Shown: piece by piece, positions 1 through 9,648 of the stretch
How positions within the stretch are numbered: the first letter of the stretch is position 1
Layout: each line of letters begins with the position of its first letter
Notes under the pieces: model-generated
The model's input: only the letters and a program-made list of their open reading frames with translations
Told to the model about the DNA's origin: nothing
Databases searched by the model: none
Assembly: GCF_016342265.1 (NCBI RefSeq)
Contig: NZ_JAEIOS010000011.1
Coordinates: 496,001-560,000, forward strand
Length of the DNA stretch: 64,000 nucleotides
Direction: 5' to 3'
Source: Corynebacterium meridianum
Lineage (GTDB): Bacteria; Actinomycetota; Actinomycetes; Mycobacteriales; Mycobacteriaceae
Translations under genes and position numbers: made by a program

Positions 1-312
1 CATGATCACGGTCGGCGGGGTCTTCGCCAGCTGGAGCCGACGGGTCTCCCCGCCGAGGATGCCGACGAGTTCCTCGTTGACGATCTTGATGACCTGCTGC
101 GCCGGGTTGAGGGCCTCGGAGACCTCCGCACCGGCGGCGCGTTCCTTGATACGCTTGACGAAGCCGCGGACGACGGGCAGGGAGACGTCGGCCTCGAGGA
201 GGGCGAGCCGGATCTCGCGCGCGGTGGCGGCGATGTCGGCTTCACTCAGCTTGCCCTTGCCCCGTAGCCCCTTGAGGGCTCCGGTCAACCGGTCAGACAG
301 AGACTCAAACAC
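1..312 (-). CDS. ffh: Signal recognition particle protein Ffh, N-terminal part (runs off the left edge)
   Basis: Ffh is the GTPase of the signal recognition particle. With 4.5S RNA it binds signal sequences on ribosomes and delivers them to FtsY at the membrane. The 104 visible codons start at a GTG (310-312) with an AAGGGAG ribosome site six bases upstream. The protein opens MFESLSDRLTGALKGLRGKG, the helical N domain typical of Ffh, and the window ends just inside the start of the G domain (ending KTPPTVIM). The GTPase P-loop and M domain lie outside. The neighbour upstream on the same strand is glnD. The family is clear although only about a fifth of the gene is present. Confidence 0.93.
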   Translation of the reverse strand, partial: MFESLSDRLTGALKGLRGKGKLSEADIAATAREIRLALLEADVSLPVVRGFVKRIKERAAGAEVSEALNPAQQVIKIVNEELVGILGGETRRLQLAKTPPTVIM

Positions 313-416
313 GTTCCACTCCCTTATTGGGCGGCTCGACAACACTGGTAGTTTCACCATGGTAGCCCACCGGACCACGGCACCCTACCTGCAGGTGACG
401 GTCGCGCCGCGCCGGA
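313..416 (-). promoter_or_regulatory. ffh upstream region
   Basis: This 104-base gap between glnD and ffh probably holds the ffh promoter. On the minus strand TAGGGT and TACCAT are possible -10 hexamers, and AAGGGAG precedes the GTG start. I see no strong terminator for glnD here, so read-through into ffh is possible. The hexamer assignments are weak. Confidence 0.35.
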
Positions 417-2549
417 CTACGCCGCGTTGAGCACCCGATTGACGTCCCGTTCGATCTTGGCGCGGTCTGCGGTACCGCCGCGGAGTCGAAAGCGGGCGAC
501 CATCGTGGCCCCGGGTGTGGCGGCCTCCATCCAGTCGATCTCGGGCAGGACGCTCATCACCGCGCCGATAACCCCAGGGCGGTCGACGGTGCGGACCTCG
601 AGGGTCCGACCGGTCCAGGCCGTCGCGGTGGCCGCCGGACGGACCTCCGGGAGCGTGGAGAACACACCTGACGCGTAGGCCTGGATGAAGGCGTGTTCGT
701 CGACATCTCCGGGTCGTTTCGCCGCACGGGGCCGGACGTCGAACTCCGCCCGGCAGCTGCCGTCGGAGGCGTCGGTCACCATGCGCGAACCCTGGATATT
801 CCAGCCCTTCGCCGCAATGAGGGCGAGTACCCGGACGATCTCCCGCTGATAGGCCCCACGCCAGTGCACCCGGAGCTCCCCATTGTCCCGTACCACCAGT
901 CCGAGCGGCGTGGGTGCGGTGACGAAGGGGCGTGTCGCGACGACCGCTGTGAGTGCGCGGCGGGCACCGGCGGCGAGGCGGTTTACGGACTGCTCCGCGC
1001 GTGCGGTCCACACCCCGGGACCGGTCGACAGCGCATCGGCGCGGGTGAGCTGCTGCAGCAGATCGAGGGTCAGAAGGTCGTAACCGACGGCGTCGAGCAG
1101 CGCGCGGACTGTCTCCGGGTCGGTGGGGTCGTGGCGCAGAGCGAACTTCATCAGTGTGGTGTGTTGGGCGACGATGGTCTGGGCGCAGCAACGGTCCCGG
1201 AAGCCGAGGCCCATCCGCGCGGTCATCCGGGCGATGATCTCGGCGCCGACCTGGGAGTGGGGTCTGGAGGCGCCCTTGCCGATGTCGTGGATGAGGGCGG
1301 TGAGCAAAAGCAGATCCGGTCGCGGCACGTTGACGGTGGATTCGGCGCATCTGCGCACCGTGGCGATCAGGTGCCGGTCGATGGTGTGCACGTGGCTGCG
1401 TTCGCGCGGCATGAGCCCCCTGATCCGGGACCATTCAGGGACGAGCGGGGTCCACAGGCCGTGCCTGTCCATGCCATCGATAATGGTCTCGGTGTGCTCC
1501 GGGGATGCGAGCAGCGCCACGAAGTCGTCAGCGGCGTGGGCCGGCCACGGGTCCGGGAGCGCGGGAACCCGTTTCAGTCGTTCCCAGACCGCGTCGGGGA
1601 CCGGCAGTCCCGTTCGGGCGGCGGCGGCCGCGACGCGCAGAACAAGGCAGGCATCCTCCATGTCCGGGTCCCGGGAGAGGGTGATGTAGCCACCACCGTC
1701 GACGACGTCGACGTCCAGTGGGCGGCGCGGGGTACGGCGTATGCCGCCGGGTGTCGGGAGGATCGAACGGGCGGTGGACAGGGCATCGGTCAGGGCATCA
1801 TCGGTGGCGCGGGCCGCGCGGGCGATGGCACGGGCAAGTTCGTAGCGGTCGGGATAGCCGAGCCGGAGCGCGATGTCGTGGGCGAACTCGGGATCGAGGA
1901 CGTCCCGCGGGCGGCGGGCCTCGTCGTGGAGCAGGGTGCGGATGTCGAGCAGCAGGCCACGCTGTTTAGCCAACGGCGGGGCGTCGCACAGGTTGCCCAG
2001 GGCCAGGGCCGCGATGAGTTCCCCGTCCCGCAGCCCACCCCGCCCGTGTTTGAGGTCCGGGTGGGTCATGGCGACCACGGATCCGGACCTGCGCCACCTG
2101 TCGATGGCGGTGTCGGTGATGTGGTTGAAACGTTTCGGCAGGGTCCGGCGCCACTGCTGCAGGACCCGGCGGCGGGCGGCGGCAACGAGGTCCTCGTCGC
2201 CCGCGAGGTGGCACAGGTCCAGCAGCCCGAGAGCCGCGGTGGTGTCCTCCGCGACGATGTTCACGCAGTCGCCCGGGGTGCGGACGGAGTGGTCGAGGCG
2301 GATGTGGGCGTCCCAGACCGGGTACCAGATGTCGACGGCCTCCGCCGGCGCCGGACCGGTGTGCAGGAGCATCAGGTCGATGTCCGACTGGGGGGTGAGT
2401 TCGCCACGGGCCAGCGACCCCGTGGCGGCGAGGGCGCATCCCGCGGGGATGTCTATGTCCGCGATGATGCCCAGCGCCCGTGTGAACGCGGCTTCCCGGA
2501 GTTCGGGGGCACTGGGCTGGGTGGAGGTGTCCGCGGGAGCGTCCTGCAC
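417..2549 (-). CDS. glnD: PII uridylyl/adenylyltransferase GlnD
   Basis: GlnD is the bifunctional sensor that modifies and demodifies the PII protein GlnK in response to nitrogen status. In Corynebacterium glutamicum the modification is known to be adenylylation. The 710-residue product has a nucleotidyltransferase motif near residue 50 (GSLARGELTPQSDIDLML), an HD hydrolase motif around residue 430 (LIHDIGKG) and ACT-like sequence at the C terminus (RTVDRPGVIGAVMSV). It is shorter than the enterobacterial enzyme of about 890 residues, as expected for this group. The frame stays open to 2687, but that part lies inside glnK, so I place the start at the GTG at 2547-2549, four bases after the glnK stop. 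It is the last gene of amtB-glnK-glnD. Confidence 0.93.
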   Translation of the reverse strand: MQDAPADTSTQPSAPELREAAFTRALGIIADIDIPAGCALAATGSLARGELTPQSDIDLMLLHTGPAPAEAVDIWYPVWDAHIRLDHSVRTPGDCVNIVAEDTTAALGLLDLCHLAGDEDLVAAARRRVLQQWRRTLPKRFNHITDTAIDRWRRSGSVVAMTHPDLKHGRGGLRDGELIAALALGNLCDAPPLAKQRGLLLDIRTLLHDEARRPRDVLDPEFAHDIALRLGYPDRYELARAIARAARATDDALTDALSTARSILPTPGGIRRTPRRPLDVDVVDGGGYITLSRDPDMEDACLVLRVAAAAARTGLPVPDAVWERLKRVPALPDPWPAHAADDFVALLASPEHTETIIDGMDRHGLWTPLVPEWSRIRGLMPRERSHVHTIDRHLIATVRRCAESTVNVPRPDLLLLTALIHDIGKGASRPHSQVGAEIIARMTARMGLGFRDRCCAQTIVAQHTTLMKFALRHDPTDPETVRALLDAVGYDLLTLDLLQQLTRADALSTGPGVWTARAEQSVNRLAAGARRALTAVVATRPFVTAPTPLGLVVRDNGELRVHWRGAYQREIVRVLALIAAKGWNIQGSRMVTDASDGSCRAEFDVRPRAAKRPGDVDEHAFIQAYASGVFSTLPEVRPAATATAWTGRTLEVRTVDRPGVIGAVMSVLPEIDWMEAATPGATMVARFRLRGGTADRAKIERDVNRVLNAA

Positions 2550-2553
2550 GGGA

Positions 2554-4315
<1,762 letters not shown>

Positions 4316-4405
4316 GGTGGGCCTCCTGGTCGTACGCGGGCCCCATCGGTTTCCGGGACCCTCCACGTGTGACGGGGAAGATGATCGTCCCCTTCACCAC
4401 AGCTC

Positions 4406-4449
4406 TAACTATAGTCCGACAGGTTTAGTTTTCTATAACTGGACAGGTT
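4406..4449 (-). promoter_or_regulatory. Two tandem AmtR-like operator boxes upstream of amtB
   Basis: The published corynebacterial AmtR motif is tttCTAT-N6-AtAGat. Two close copies lie here: CTAT-agtccg-ACAGGTTT (CTAT at 4409-4412) and TTTCTAT-aactgg-ACAGGTTT (CTAT at 4433-4436). They share orientation, six-base spacer length and the 3' flank, and are 24 bases apart. They sit between amtB and the divergent surface-protein gene. AmtR control of amtB is established in C. glutamicum; its application here is inference from the motif. Confidence 0.72.
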
Positions 4450-4534
4450 TTACCCCCGACCCCTTCCACCCCCCGATATGCGGCCACCGTGGGAGCGGTA
4501 CCCGTCGCAGGTTTTCCGACCTCAGACCGCAGAC

Positions 4535-4563
4535 TTGCGGCAAGCGTTCACAAGAGCTACCTT
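4535..4563 (+). promoter_or_regulatory. Candidate promoter of the beta-propeller surface protein gene
   Basis: TTGCGG (4535-4540) and TACCTT (4558-4563) are separated by 17 bases, the ideal sigma-A spacing. A start would fall near 4570, inside the DtxR-like box that follows. Confidence 0.5.
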
Positions 4564-4572
4564 GTGCCCTAC

Positions 4573-4591
4573 TTAGGTGAGGCTCGACTTC
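4573..4591 (+). promoter_or_regulatory. DtxR-like (iron) operator, strong left half only
   Basis: TTAGGTGAGGCT (4573-4584) matches 11 of 12 bases of the left part of the classical DtxR box TTAGGTTAGGCTAACCTAA. The right half is poor, for about 13 of 19 matches overall. It covers the expected transcription start of the following surface-protein gene, a good place for a repressor. This could be a weak DtxR site or chance. Confidence 0.45.
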
Positions 4592-4638
4592 ACTCTTTGA
4601 TGACCATCCGGCACCATCCCACCGATCCTGGAGCTATC

Positions 4639-6573
4639 TTGCCCAACACACGTAACCACCACCTCGGGCGCCGTGCGATCGCAGCGATCACGAGCGCCGC
4701 ACTCCTCTCTGCGGGTATCACCGCGGTCACCGCCCCACAGGCCATCGCCGTCGAGGCCGAGGCCTCCACGGCCACCGTCACGGTCGACTACTCCTTCACG
4801 TACCCGGCCGGCGACCTCGTCGCCGCCGTGTTCGAGATCGAGGCCACGAACCTGACCCCGGGGGCGACACTCACCGCGCTCATCGACGGTGAAGCCGCCG
4901 GATTCCACGCCGGTGGACTGAACATCAACCCCACCGACACCGTCAACGAGGACGGCAGCTACAAGGGACGGGTCGTCGGTATGGCTCCGGCCGTGACCGG
5001 CGGCGTCGACCACACCATCACCATCTCCGACGGAACGAACAGTGTCAGCGCCGAGAGCCACCTCGACCCGCTGGTGAACTTCGGCCGCGTCGAAGCACCC
5101 GAGGTCACCAACACCGCGATCGGGACCACCGATCTCGCGGTGAGTCTGGTCAACCTCAAGCCGGGATCCGTCGTGACGCACATCGGCAACGACAACCTCA
5201 GTCTCCTCCCCGCAGGAGAGACCCCGACCGTCGACGACAGCGGAAACCTCACCATCCCGGATCTCTCCATCCCGGATGACCCCGCACTGCTCGGCCAGGA
5301 GATCGCGGTCACCGTCAGGGTCGCTGGAACGGACACGGAGACCACCCTCGACAGCACCGCGACGATCGGCCCCCGGTCACCGCTGAAGAACACCGACGGC
5401 TTCTCGGTCGTGTCCCAGGAGCTGGGTTCCGGTCTCTACCAGGTCAAGTACTCGGCGAAACAGAACGCACTGTTCGTGACCCGCTCCAAGTTCGTCGGCG
5501 CCGACCCCACCTCCATCTACAAGGTCAACGCCGACACCCTCGAGATCGAGGCGACCTACACCCCGGTCAGTGAACCCGGAAACACCAACGAGGACGCGAA
5601 CAAGGTCTTCGGCCTCGGTATCGACGACACCCGCGACATCCTCTGGGTGACGCACAGCCTCAACGACTCCGTCTCCGCGTACTCCACCGTCACAGGCGAG
5701 CTCCTCAAGGTGTTCCCCAAGGGATCGGTTCCCCACCCGCGCGCGATCGCGGTCGACGAGGCCACCGGCCTGGCGTACGTCTCCACCCCGGTCTCCCCCG
5801 AGCAGTCCATCGCCGTATTCGACGGAAACACCCTCACCCAGAAGGACTCCCTCGCTACCCCCGGGTTCTCCGGGGCGATGGAACTGCTCCTGAACACCGA
5901 GGAAAAGGCCCTTTACACCGTCGGGTTCAACAACGGTAAAGCCGCCCGGATCTCCCTCCCCTCCGGCACGACCACAGTCTACGATCTTCCCGGAGACAAC
6001 GACCCCCAGGGCGGTGGCGTCGCTCTCGACACCAAGCGGAACCACCTCTTCGTGGCCAACCAGCGACCGTCCACCGTCGATGTCATCGACCTCGCCGACG
6101 GCTCCGTGATCTCCACCATCGTCACCGGTGACACTCCGCTCGACGCCATCTACGACGCGGTCCACGACCGTGTATTCGTGATCAACCGGGTCAGCGGCAC
6201 CGCCACGGTCATCGATCCGGAGACCCTCGACATCGTCGGAAACCTCGACGTCGGTTTCTACCCCAACGACATGACCACCGACGGCAAGGGTCACATCTAC
6301 GGGGTGAACAAGCCGACCAGCGGCAGCTACGGCACGGCCGACTCGGTCTTCAGGATCGAACCGATCACCGAAGATCCGGGACCCGGCAGCACCGACACCA
6401 CCGGCAGCTCCACACCGGGGGCCTCCGCAGCCGGATCCGTGGCGGGTTCCACGGTCGGGATCATCGCGATCCTCGGAGCGATCGGCGCCGTTCTCGGCGG
6501 CCTGTTCCACCTGGTGACCTCCGGCACGCTCCCCGCCGGCCTATCCAACCTCATCCCCTGGCTGAAGCGCTAG
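4639..6573 (+). CDS. Secreted, membrane-anchored YncE-like beta-propeller protein
   Basis: The product is exported: an N-terminal RNHHLGRR is followed by a hydrophobic stretch and a likely cleavage after APQAIA. Residues about 40-220 form beta-rich, Ig-like sequence. Residues about 250-570 contain repeats of the YVTN/YncE seven-bladed propeller type (for example VFVINRVSGTATVIDPETL). A Gly/Ser/Thr-rich linker leads to a single C-terminal membrane helix (VGIIAILGAIGAVLGGLF) and a short LKR tail. I choose the TTG at 4639-4641 because GGAG lies five bases upstream; an ATG at 4600 has no ribosome site. The gene stands alone between amtB (divergent) and a strong terminator. The ligand is unknown. 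The DtxR-like box hints at an iron or heme role, which is inference only. Confidence 0.8.
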   Translation: MPNTRNHHLGRRAIAAITSAALLSAGITAVTAPQAIAVEAEASTATVTVDYSFTYPAGDLVAAVFEIEATNLTPGATLTALIDGEAAGFHAGGLNINPTDTVNEDGSYKGRVVGMAPAVTGGVDHTITISDGTNSVSAESHLDPLVNFGRVEAPEVTNTAIGTTDLAVSLVNLKPGSVVTHIGNDNLSLLPAGETPTVDDSGNLTIPDLSIPDDPALLGQEIAVTVRVAGTDTETTLDSTATIGPRSPLKNTDGFSVVSQELGSGLYQVKYSAKQNALFVTRSKFVGADPTSIYKVNADTLEIEATYTPVSEPGNTNEDANKVFGLGIDDTRDILWVTHSLNDSVSAYSTVTGELLKVFPKGSVPHPRAIAVDEATGLAYVSTPVSPEQSIAVFDGNTLTQKDSLATPGFSGAMELLLNTEEKALYTVGFNNGKAARISLPSGTTTVYDLPGDNDPQGGGVALDTKRNHLFVANQRPSTVDVIDLADGSVISTIVTGDTPLDAIYDAVHDRVFVINRVSGTATVIDPETLDIVGNLDVGFYPNDMTTDGKGHIYGVNKPTSGSYGTADSVFRIEPITEDPGPGSTDTTGSSTPGASAAGSVAGSTVGIIAILGAIGAVLGGLFHLVTSGTLPAGLSNLIPWLKR

Positions 6574-6589
6574 CCCGCAACACACCCGT

Positions 6590-6633
6590 ACACCCGTCCG
6601 GGGCCGCCGACGAGTGGCCCCGGACGGGTGTTT
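6590..6633 (+). terminator. Rho-independent terminator after the surface protein gene
   Basis: Sixteen-base arms (6590-6605 and 6616-6631, ACACCCGTCCGGGGCC and its complement) enclose a ten-base loop and end in TTT. It lies 16 bases after the stop codon. Confidence 0.85.
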
Positions 6634-6751
6634 ACCGTCACACCCCCAGCCCGCGGAAACAGCCACGGGTCACTGCCTCCCCTGCTACGTTGAGGCGCAT
6701 CGGACCGGGAAATCGGCCGACCCGCAGAACCAGCCCCGGTAGGGTTACCCC
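6634..6751 (+). promoter_or_regulatory. Promoter of the DJ-1/PfpI gene, probably giving a leaderless mRNA
   Basis: TAGGGT (6740-6745) is followed by six bases and then the ATG at 6752. A -10 hexamer in this position puts the transcript start on or next to the ATG. No ribosome site is visible. The rest of the gap shows nothing else I recognise. Confidence 0.45.
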
Positions 6752-7303
6752 ATGAGCAAGAAGATCCTGATCATCACCGGCGACGGCGGAGAGACCCTCG
6801 AGGTCCTCTACCCCTACGAACGGCTCCGCGAGGCCGGATACACCCCGGTCGTCGCGGCCCAGAGCACGGACCGCAAGATCCAGCTCGTCGTCCACGACTT
6901 CGCCGACGATTTTGACACCTACACCGAGAAGCTCGCCCACATGTGGCCCGCCGACGTCGCCATCGACGACGTCGACCCCGCCGAGTACGCCGGGCTCATC
7001 ATCCCCGGCGGTCGCGCGCCCGAGTACCTCCGGCTCAACGAAAACGTCCTGAACATCGTCCGCGCGTTCTTCGACGCCGACAAGCCGGTCGCAGCAACCT
7101 GCCACGGCCCCCTCATACTCGCGCGTGCCGGCGTCCTCGACGGCCGCGAGTGCGCGGCATTCGGAATGTGTGAACCCGATGTCACCGACGCCGGCGCCAC
7201 CTACGTCGACGCCGCCGACGTCACCTCCGGGAACCTCGTCACCGCGCGGGCCTGGAACGACAACGGCCCGTGGATGGGCGCCTTCCTCAAGCTCCTCGGC
7301 TAG
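6752..7303 (+). CDS. DJ-1/PfpI family protein (class I glutamine amidotransferase fold)
   Basis: This 183-residue cytoplasmic protein belongs to the DJ-1/PfpI superfamily, which includes deglycases, chaperone-like stress proteins and intracellular proteases. The nucleophile elbow is visible as ATCHGPLIL, with the reactive Cys near residue 115 followed by His. An N-terminal Glu in GDGGETLEVLYP is placed like the Glu that interacts with this Cys. The IIPGGRAPEYLR segment is also typical. The gene stands alone between two terminators, with a probably leaderless start. The precise activity cannot be read from sequence. Confidence 0.85.
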   Translation: MSKKILIITGDGGETLEVLYPYERLREAGYTPVVAAQSTDRKIQLVVHDFADDFDTYTEKLAHMWPADVAIDDVDPAEYAGLIIPGGRAPEYLRLNENVLNIVRAFFDADKPVAATCHGPLILARAGVLDGRECAAFGMCEPDVTDAGATYVDAADVTSGNLVTARAWNDNGPWMGAFLKLLG

Positions 7304-7384
7304 GGCGTGTCTCCTGTTCGGCGTAGCCAGGTCAGTATGGCGCAGGCACCTCCGCCACCACCGGCGGCCACCTTGAACACCAAA

Positions 7385-7413
7385 AACCGCCCCGGGACTG
7401 TCCCGGGGCGGTT
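7385..7413. terminator. Bidirectional terminator between the DJ-1 gene and ftsY
   Basis: A 13-base stem (AACCGCCCCGGGA, loop CTG, complement) is flanked by A-rich sequence on the left and TTCTCGTT on the right. It can serve both the convergent DJ-1 gene and ftsY. Confidence 0.85.
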
Positions 7414-7437
7414 CTCGTTCGTCTGAGGCAACGGTGG

Positions 7438-9453
7438 TCAGCCGAGCAGGGCGTCGACGAAGCTCTCCGGCTCGAACGGCGCCAGATGGTCCGCGCCCTC
7501 ACCGAGTCCGACCAGTTTGACCGGAACGCCGAGCTCCTCCTGAACCTGGAACACGATGCCGCCCTTGGCGGTACCGTCCAGCTTCGTCAGAACCACCCCG
7601 GTGATGTCGACGACGTCGCGGAAGATACGGGCCTGGGTCAGGCCGTTCTGTCCGACGGTGGCGTCCAGCACGAGCAGGACCTCATCGACGTGGGTCTTCT
7701 TCTCGACGACGCGCTTGACCTTGCCGAGCTGGTCCATCAGGCCGGTGGAGGTGTGCAGACGGCCGGCGGTATCGATGAGCACAACATCGACGCCCTCGTC
7801 GACGCCGCGGGCGACGGCGTCGAAGGCGACGGACGCCGGGTCCGCGCCTTCCTTACCGCGCACCGTCTGCGCGCCGACCCGGCGCCCCCAGGTCTCGAGC
7901 TGGTCCGCTGCTGCGGCACGGAAGGTGTCCGCGGCTCCGAGCAGCACGTTGTGCCCCATCGACACGAGCACCCGGGCGAGCTTGCCGGTCGTGGTGGTCT
8001 TGCCCGTACCGTTGACCCCTACGACGAGAACGACAGCGGGCTTGCCGTCCGCCGGCATCGCGCGGATCGAGCGGTCCAGTTCTGGCTTACAGGCCTCGAT
8101 GAGGGTCTCGCGCAGCATGGCGCGGGCCTCCGCCTCGCTGGACACACCGCGCGCGGCGATCTTCTCGCGGAGCTGATCCACGACCCGCATCGTCGTCGGC
8201 GTGCCGAGGTCCGCCATGAGCAGCGTGTCCTCGATCTCCTCCCACGCATCCTCGTCCAGGTCCCCGGCCGTGAGGATGCCGAGCACGCCCTGACCGATGA
8301 CGTTCTGCGACCGGGCCAGCTTTCCCCGCAACTTGCCGAGCCTGCCCTCCGCAGGGGCGATCTCGTCGATGTTGCGCTGCGTGGCGGCGTCCACGGACTC
8401 CGACTGCGCAGGTTCCGCGGGAGCGGGCGTCTCGGTGCGCGCGGCCTCCGCGGCCTCGGCGGCGGCCTGTGCGGACTCTGCCGCTGCAGCGGCCTCGATC
8501 ACGCGCGGATCGTCGTCGGTGGCTTCCTCGACGCTCTCCGGTTCCTCCGTGGCATCGGCTTTCTCGTCCTCGGCGGCGTAGGTGTCGGCGTCGACCGCAT
8601 CGGTGTCGTCGGCGAGATCCCGGAAGATCGGGGCCGCGGGTTCGGAGGCAGGCGTGTCCTCGCCGACGTCCGCGGTGCCTGCGGGTACGGACGCGGCGGT
8701 ACCTGTCCGGTGGTCGGGTTGCGGGGTCGTCTCCTCCGGGCTGACCTGCTCCGGCTCGTCGTGGGAGACAGCCTCCTCGACGTCGGCCTTCTCCACGACG
8801 GGTTCCTGCTCAACCGGTACCGGGATCGGGGTCACGGACTCACCGTGCTGAGGGGCCTGTGCCGGGGTCTCCGGCGCAACGGCGTGCTCCTCCACGGCCC
8901 GGGCGTCGGGGACGGACTCGGTACCGGTCGGCGGAGCCGGGGTGCGCTGCGGTTCGTCGACGTTCTGTTCCGGCGCGACCTCGGGTTCGGGCGCAGGCTC
9001 CGAATCCGGTTCGGGCTTCTTTTCGGGCGCCGGAGCCGGAACTGGGGTGACCCGGTTTTCGGGTTCCCCGGCCTGAGACGTCTGATTCACCGGGTCACCA
9101 GTGGCGGGTTCCCGATGTGTCGGGTCAGCCGCCGCCTGCTCCTCGGCGGGCTTCTCCGGTGCCACAGCGCCACCACGCTGAACCGGTGCCGGCTCAGCCA
9201 CCTTGTCCTTGACCGCGGGGGCGAAATTGAAGCCTCCCTGCGCGGTGTAGTTACCCGATTTCTCAGCCTGGGTGAGCTCCTTCGGTTCCTCCGCCTCCGT
9301 GTCCTCACCGAAGCTGATCGTCTTGGCCTTCTTGCGCTTCAGCCCCCAGACGATGATGAGTATGACGATGAGCGACACCAGCACGATGCCGGCGATGATC
9401 TGGTAGGTCGGGTTCGTGGCGAACTGATCCATCACGTTCTGCAGGTTGTCCAT
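7438..9453 (-). CDS. ftsY: Signal recognition particle receptor FtsY
   Basis: FtsY is the membrane-bound GTPase receptor that docks Ffh-ribosome complexes at the translocon. The 671-residue product starts with a real transmembrane helix (about residues 17-37, IIAGIVLVSLIVILIIVWGL). A long acidic Pro/Glu/Ala-rich region follows (about 45-350), then the NG domain. GTPase motifs are clear: GVNGTGKTTTTGKLA, DTAGRLHT and TKLDGTAKGG. The acidic region is unusually long, and the N-terminal helix replaces the peripheral anchoring of E. coli FtsY. It is on the same strand as the unknown large gene and smc, 195 bases downstream of the former. Confidence 0.96.
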   Translation of the reverse strand: MDNLQNVMDQFATNPTYQIIAGIVLVSLIVILIIVWGLKRKKAKTISFGEDTEAEEPKELTQAEKSGNYTAQGGFNFAPAVKDKVAEPAPVQRGGAVAPEKPAEEQAAADPTHREPATGDPVNQTSQAGEPENRVTPVPAPAPEKKPEPDSEPAPEPEVAPEQNVDEPQRTPAPPTGTESVPDARAVEEHAVAPETPAQAPQHGESVTPIPVPVEQEPVVEKADVEEAVSHDEPEQVSPEETTPQPDHRTGTAASVPAGTADVGEDTPASEPAAPIFRDLADDTDAVDADTYAAEDEKADATEEPESVEEATDDDPRVIEAAAAAESAQAAAEAAEAARTETPAPAEPAQSESVDAATQRNIDEIAPAEGRLGKLRGKLARSQNVIGQGVLGILTAGDLDEDAWEEIEDTLLMADLGTPTTMRVVDQLREKIAARGVSSEAEARAMLRETLIEACKPELDRSIRAMPADGKPAVVLVVGVNGTGKTTTTGKLARVLVSMGHNVLLGAADTFRAAAADQLETWGRRVGAQTVRGKEGADPASVAFDAVARGVDEGVDVVLIDTAGRLHTSTGLMDQLGKVKRVVEKKTHVDEVLLVLDATVGQNGLTQARIFRDVVDITGVVLTKLDGTAKGGIVFQVQEELGVPVKLVGLGEGADHLAPFEPESFVDALLG

Positions 9454-9648
9454 GCGTACATGGTTTCACATCCGGGACGCCCGCGCTTTCGGGACCTCGT
9501 TCATTTCACGGGGATCATCGTGATGGCGGTAGTGGACCATTCACCCACACCATCCGGGAGCTTGACCACCCAGGCTGCAACCGATGTCCGATGTCGATGT
9601 GATTCCTCCGGGCCGTTCGACCGGATCCAAAGGAATCACCTCCACTCC
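9454..9648. other. Intergenic region with a 9-base inverted repeat, upstream of ftsY
   Basis: The 195-base gap contains perfect arms GTGATTCCT (9599-9607) and AGGAATCAC (9631-9639) around a 23-base loop. They lie immediately after the stop of the upstream large gene. No T-tract follows on the minus strand, so it may be a weak terminator, an operator or a processing site. The remainder should hold the ftsY promoter, but I cannot pick hexamers with confidence. Confidence 0.35.
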
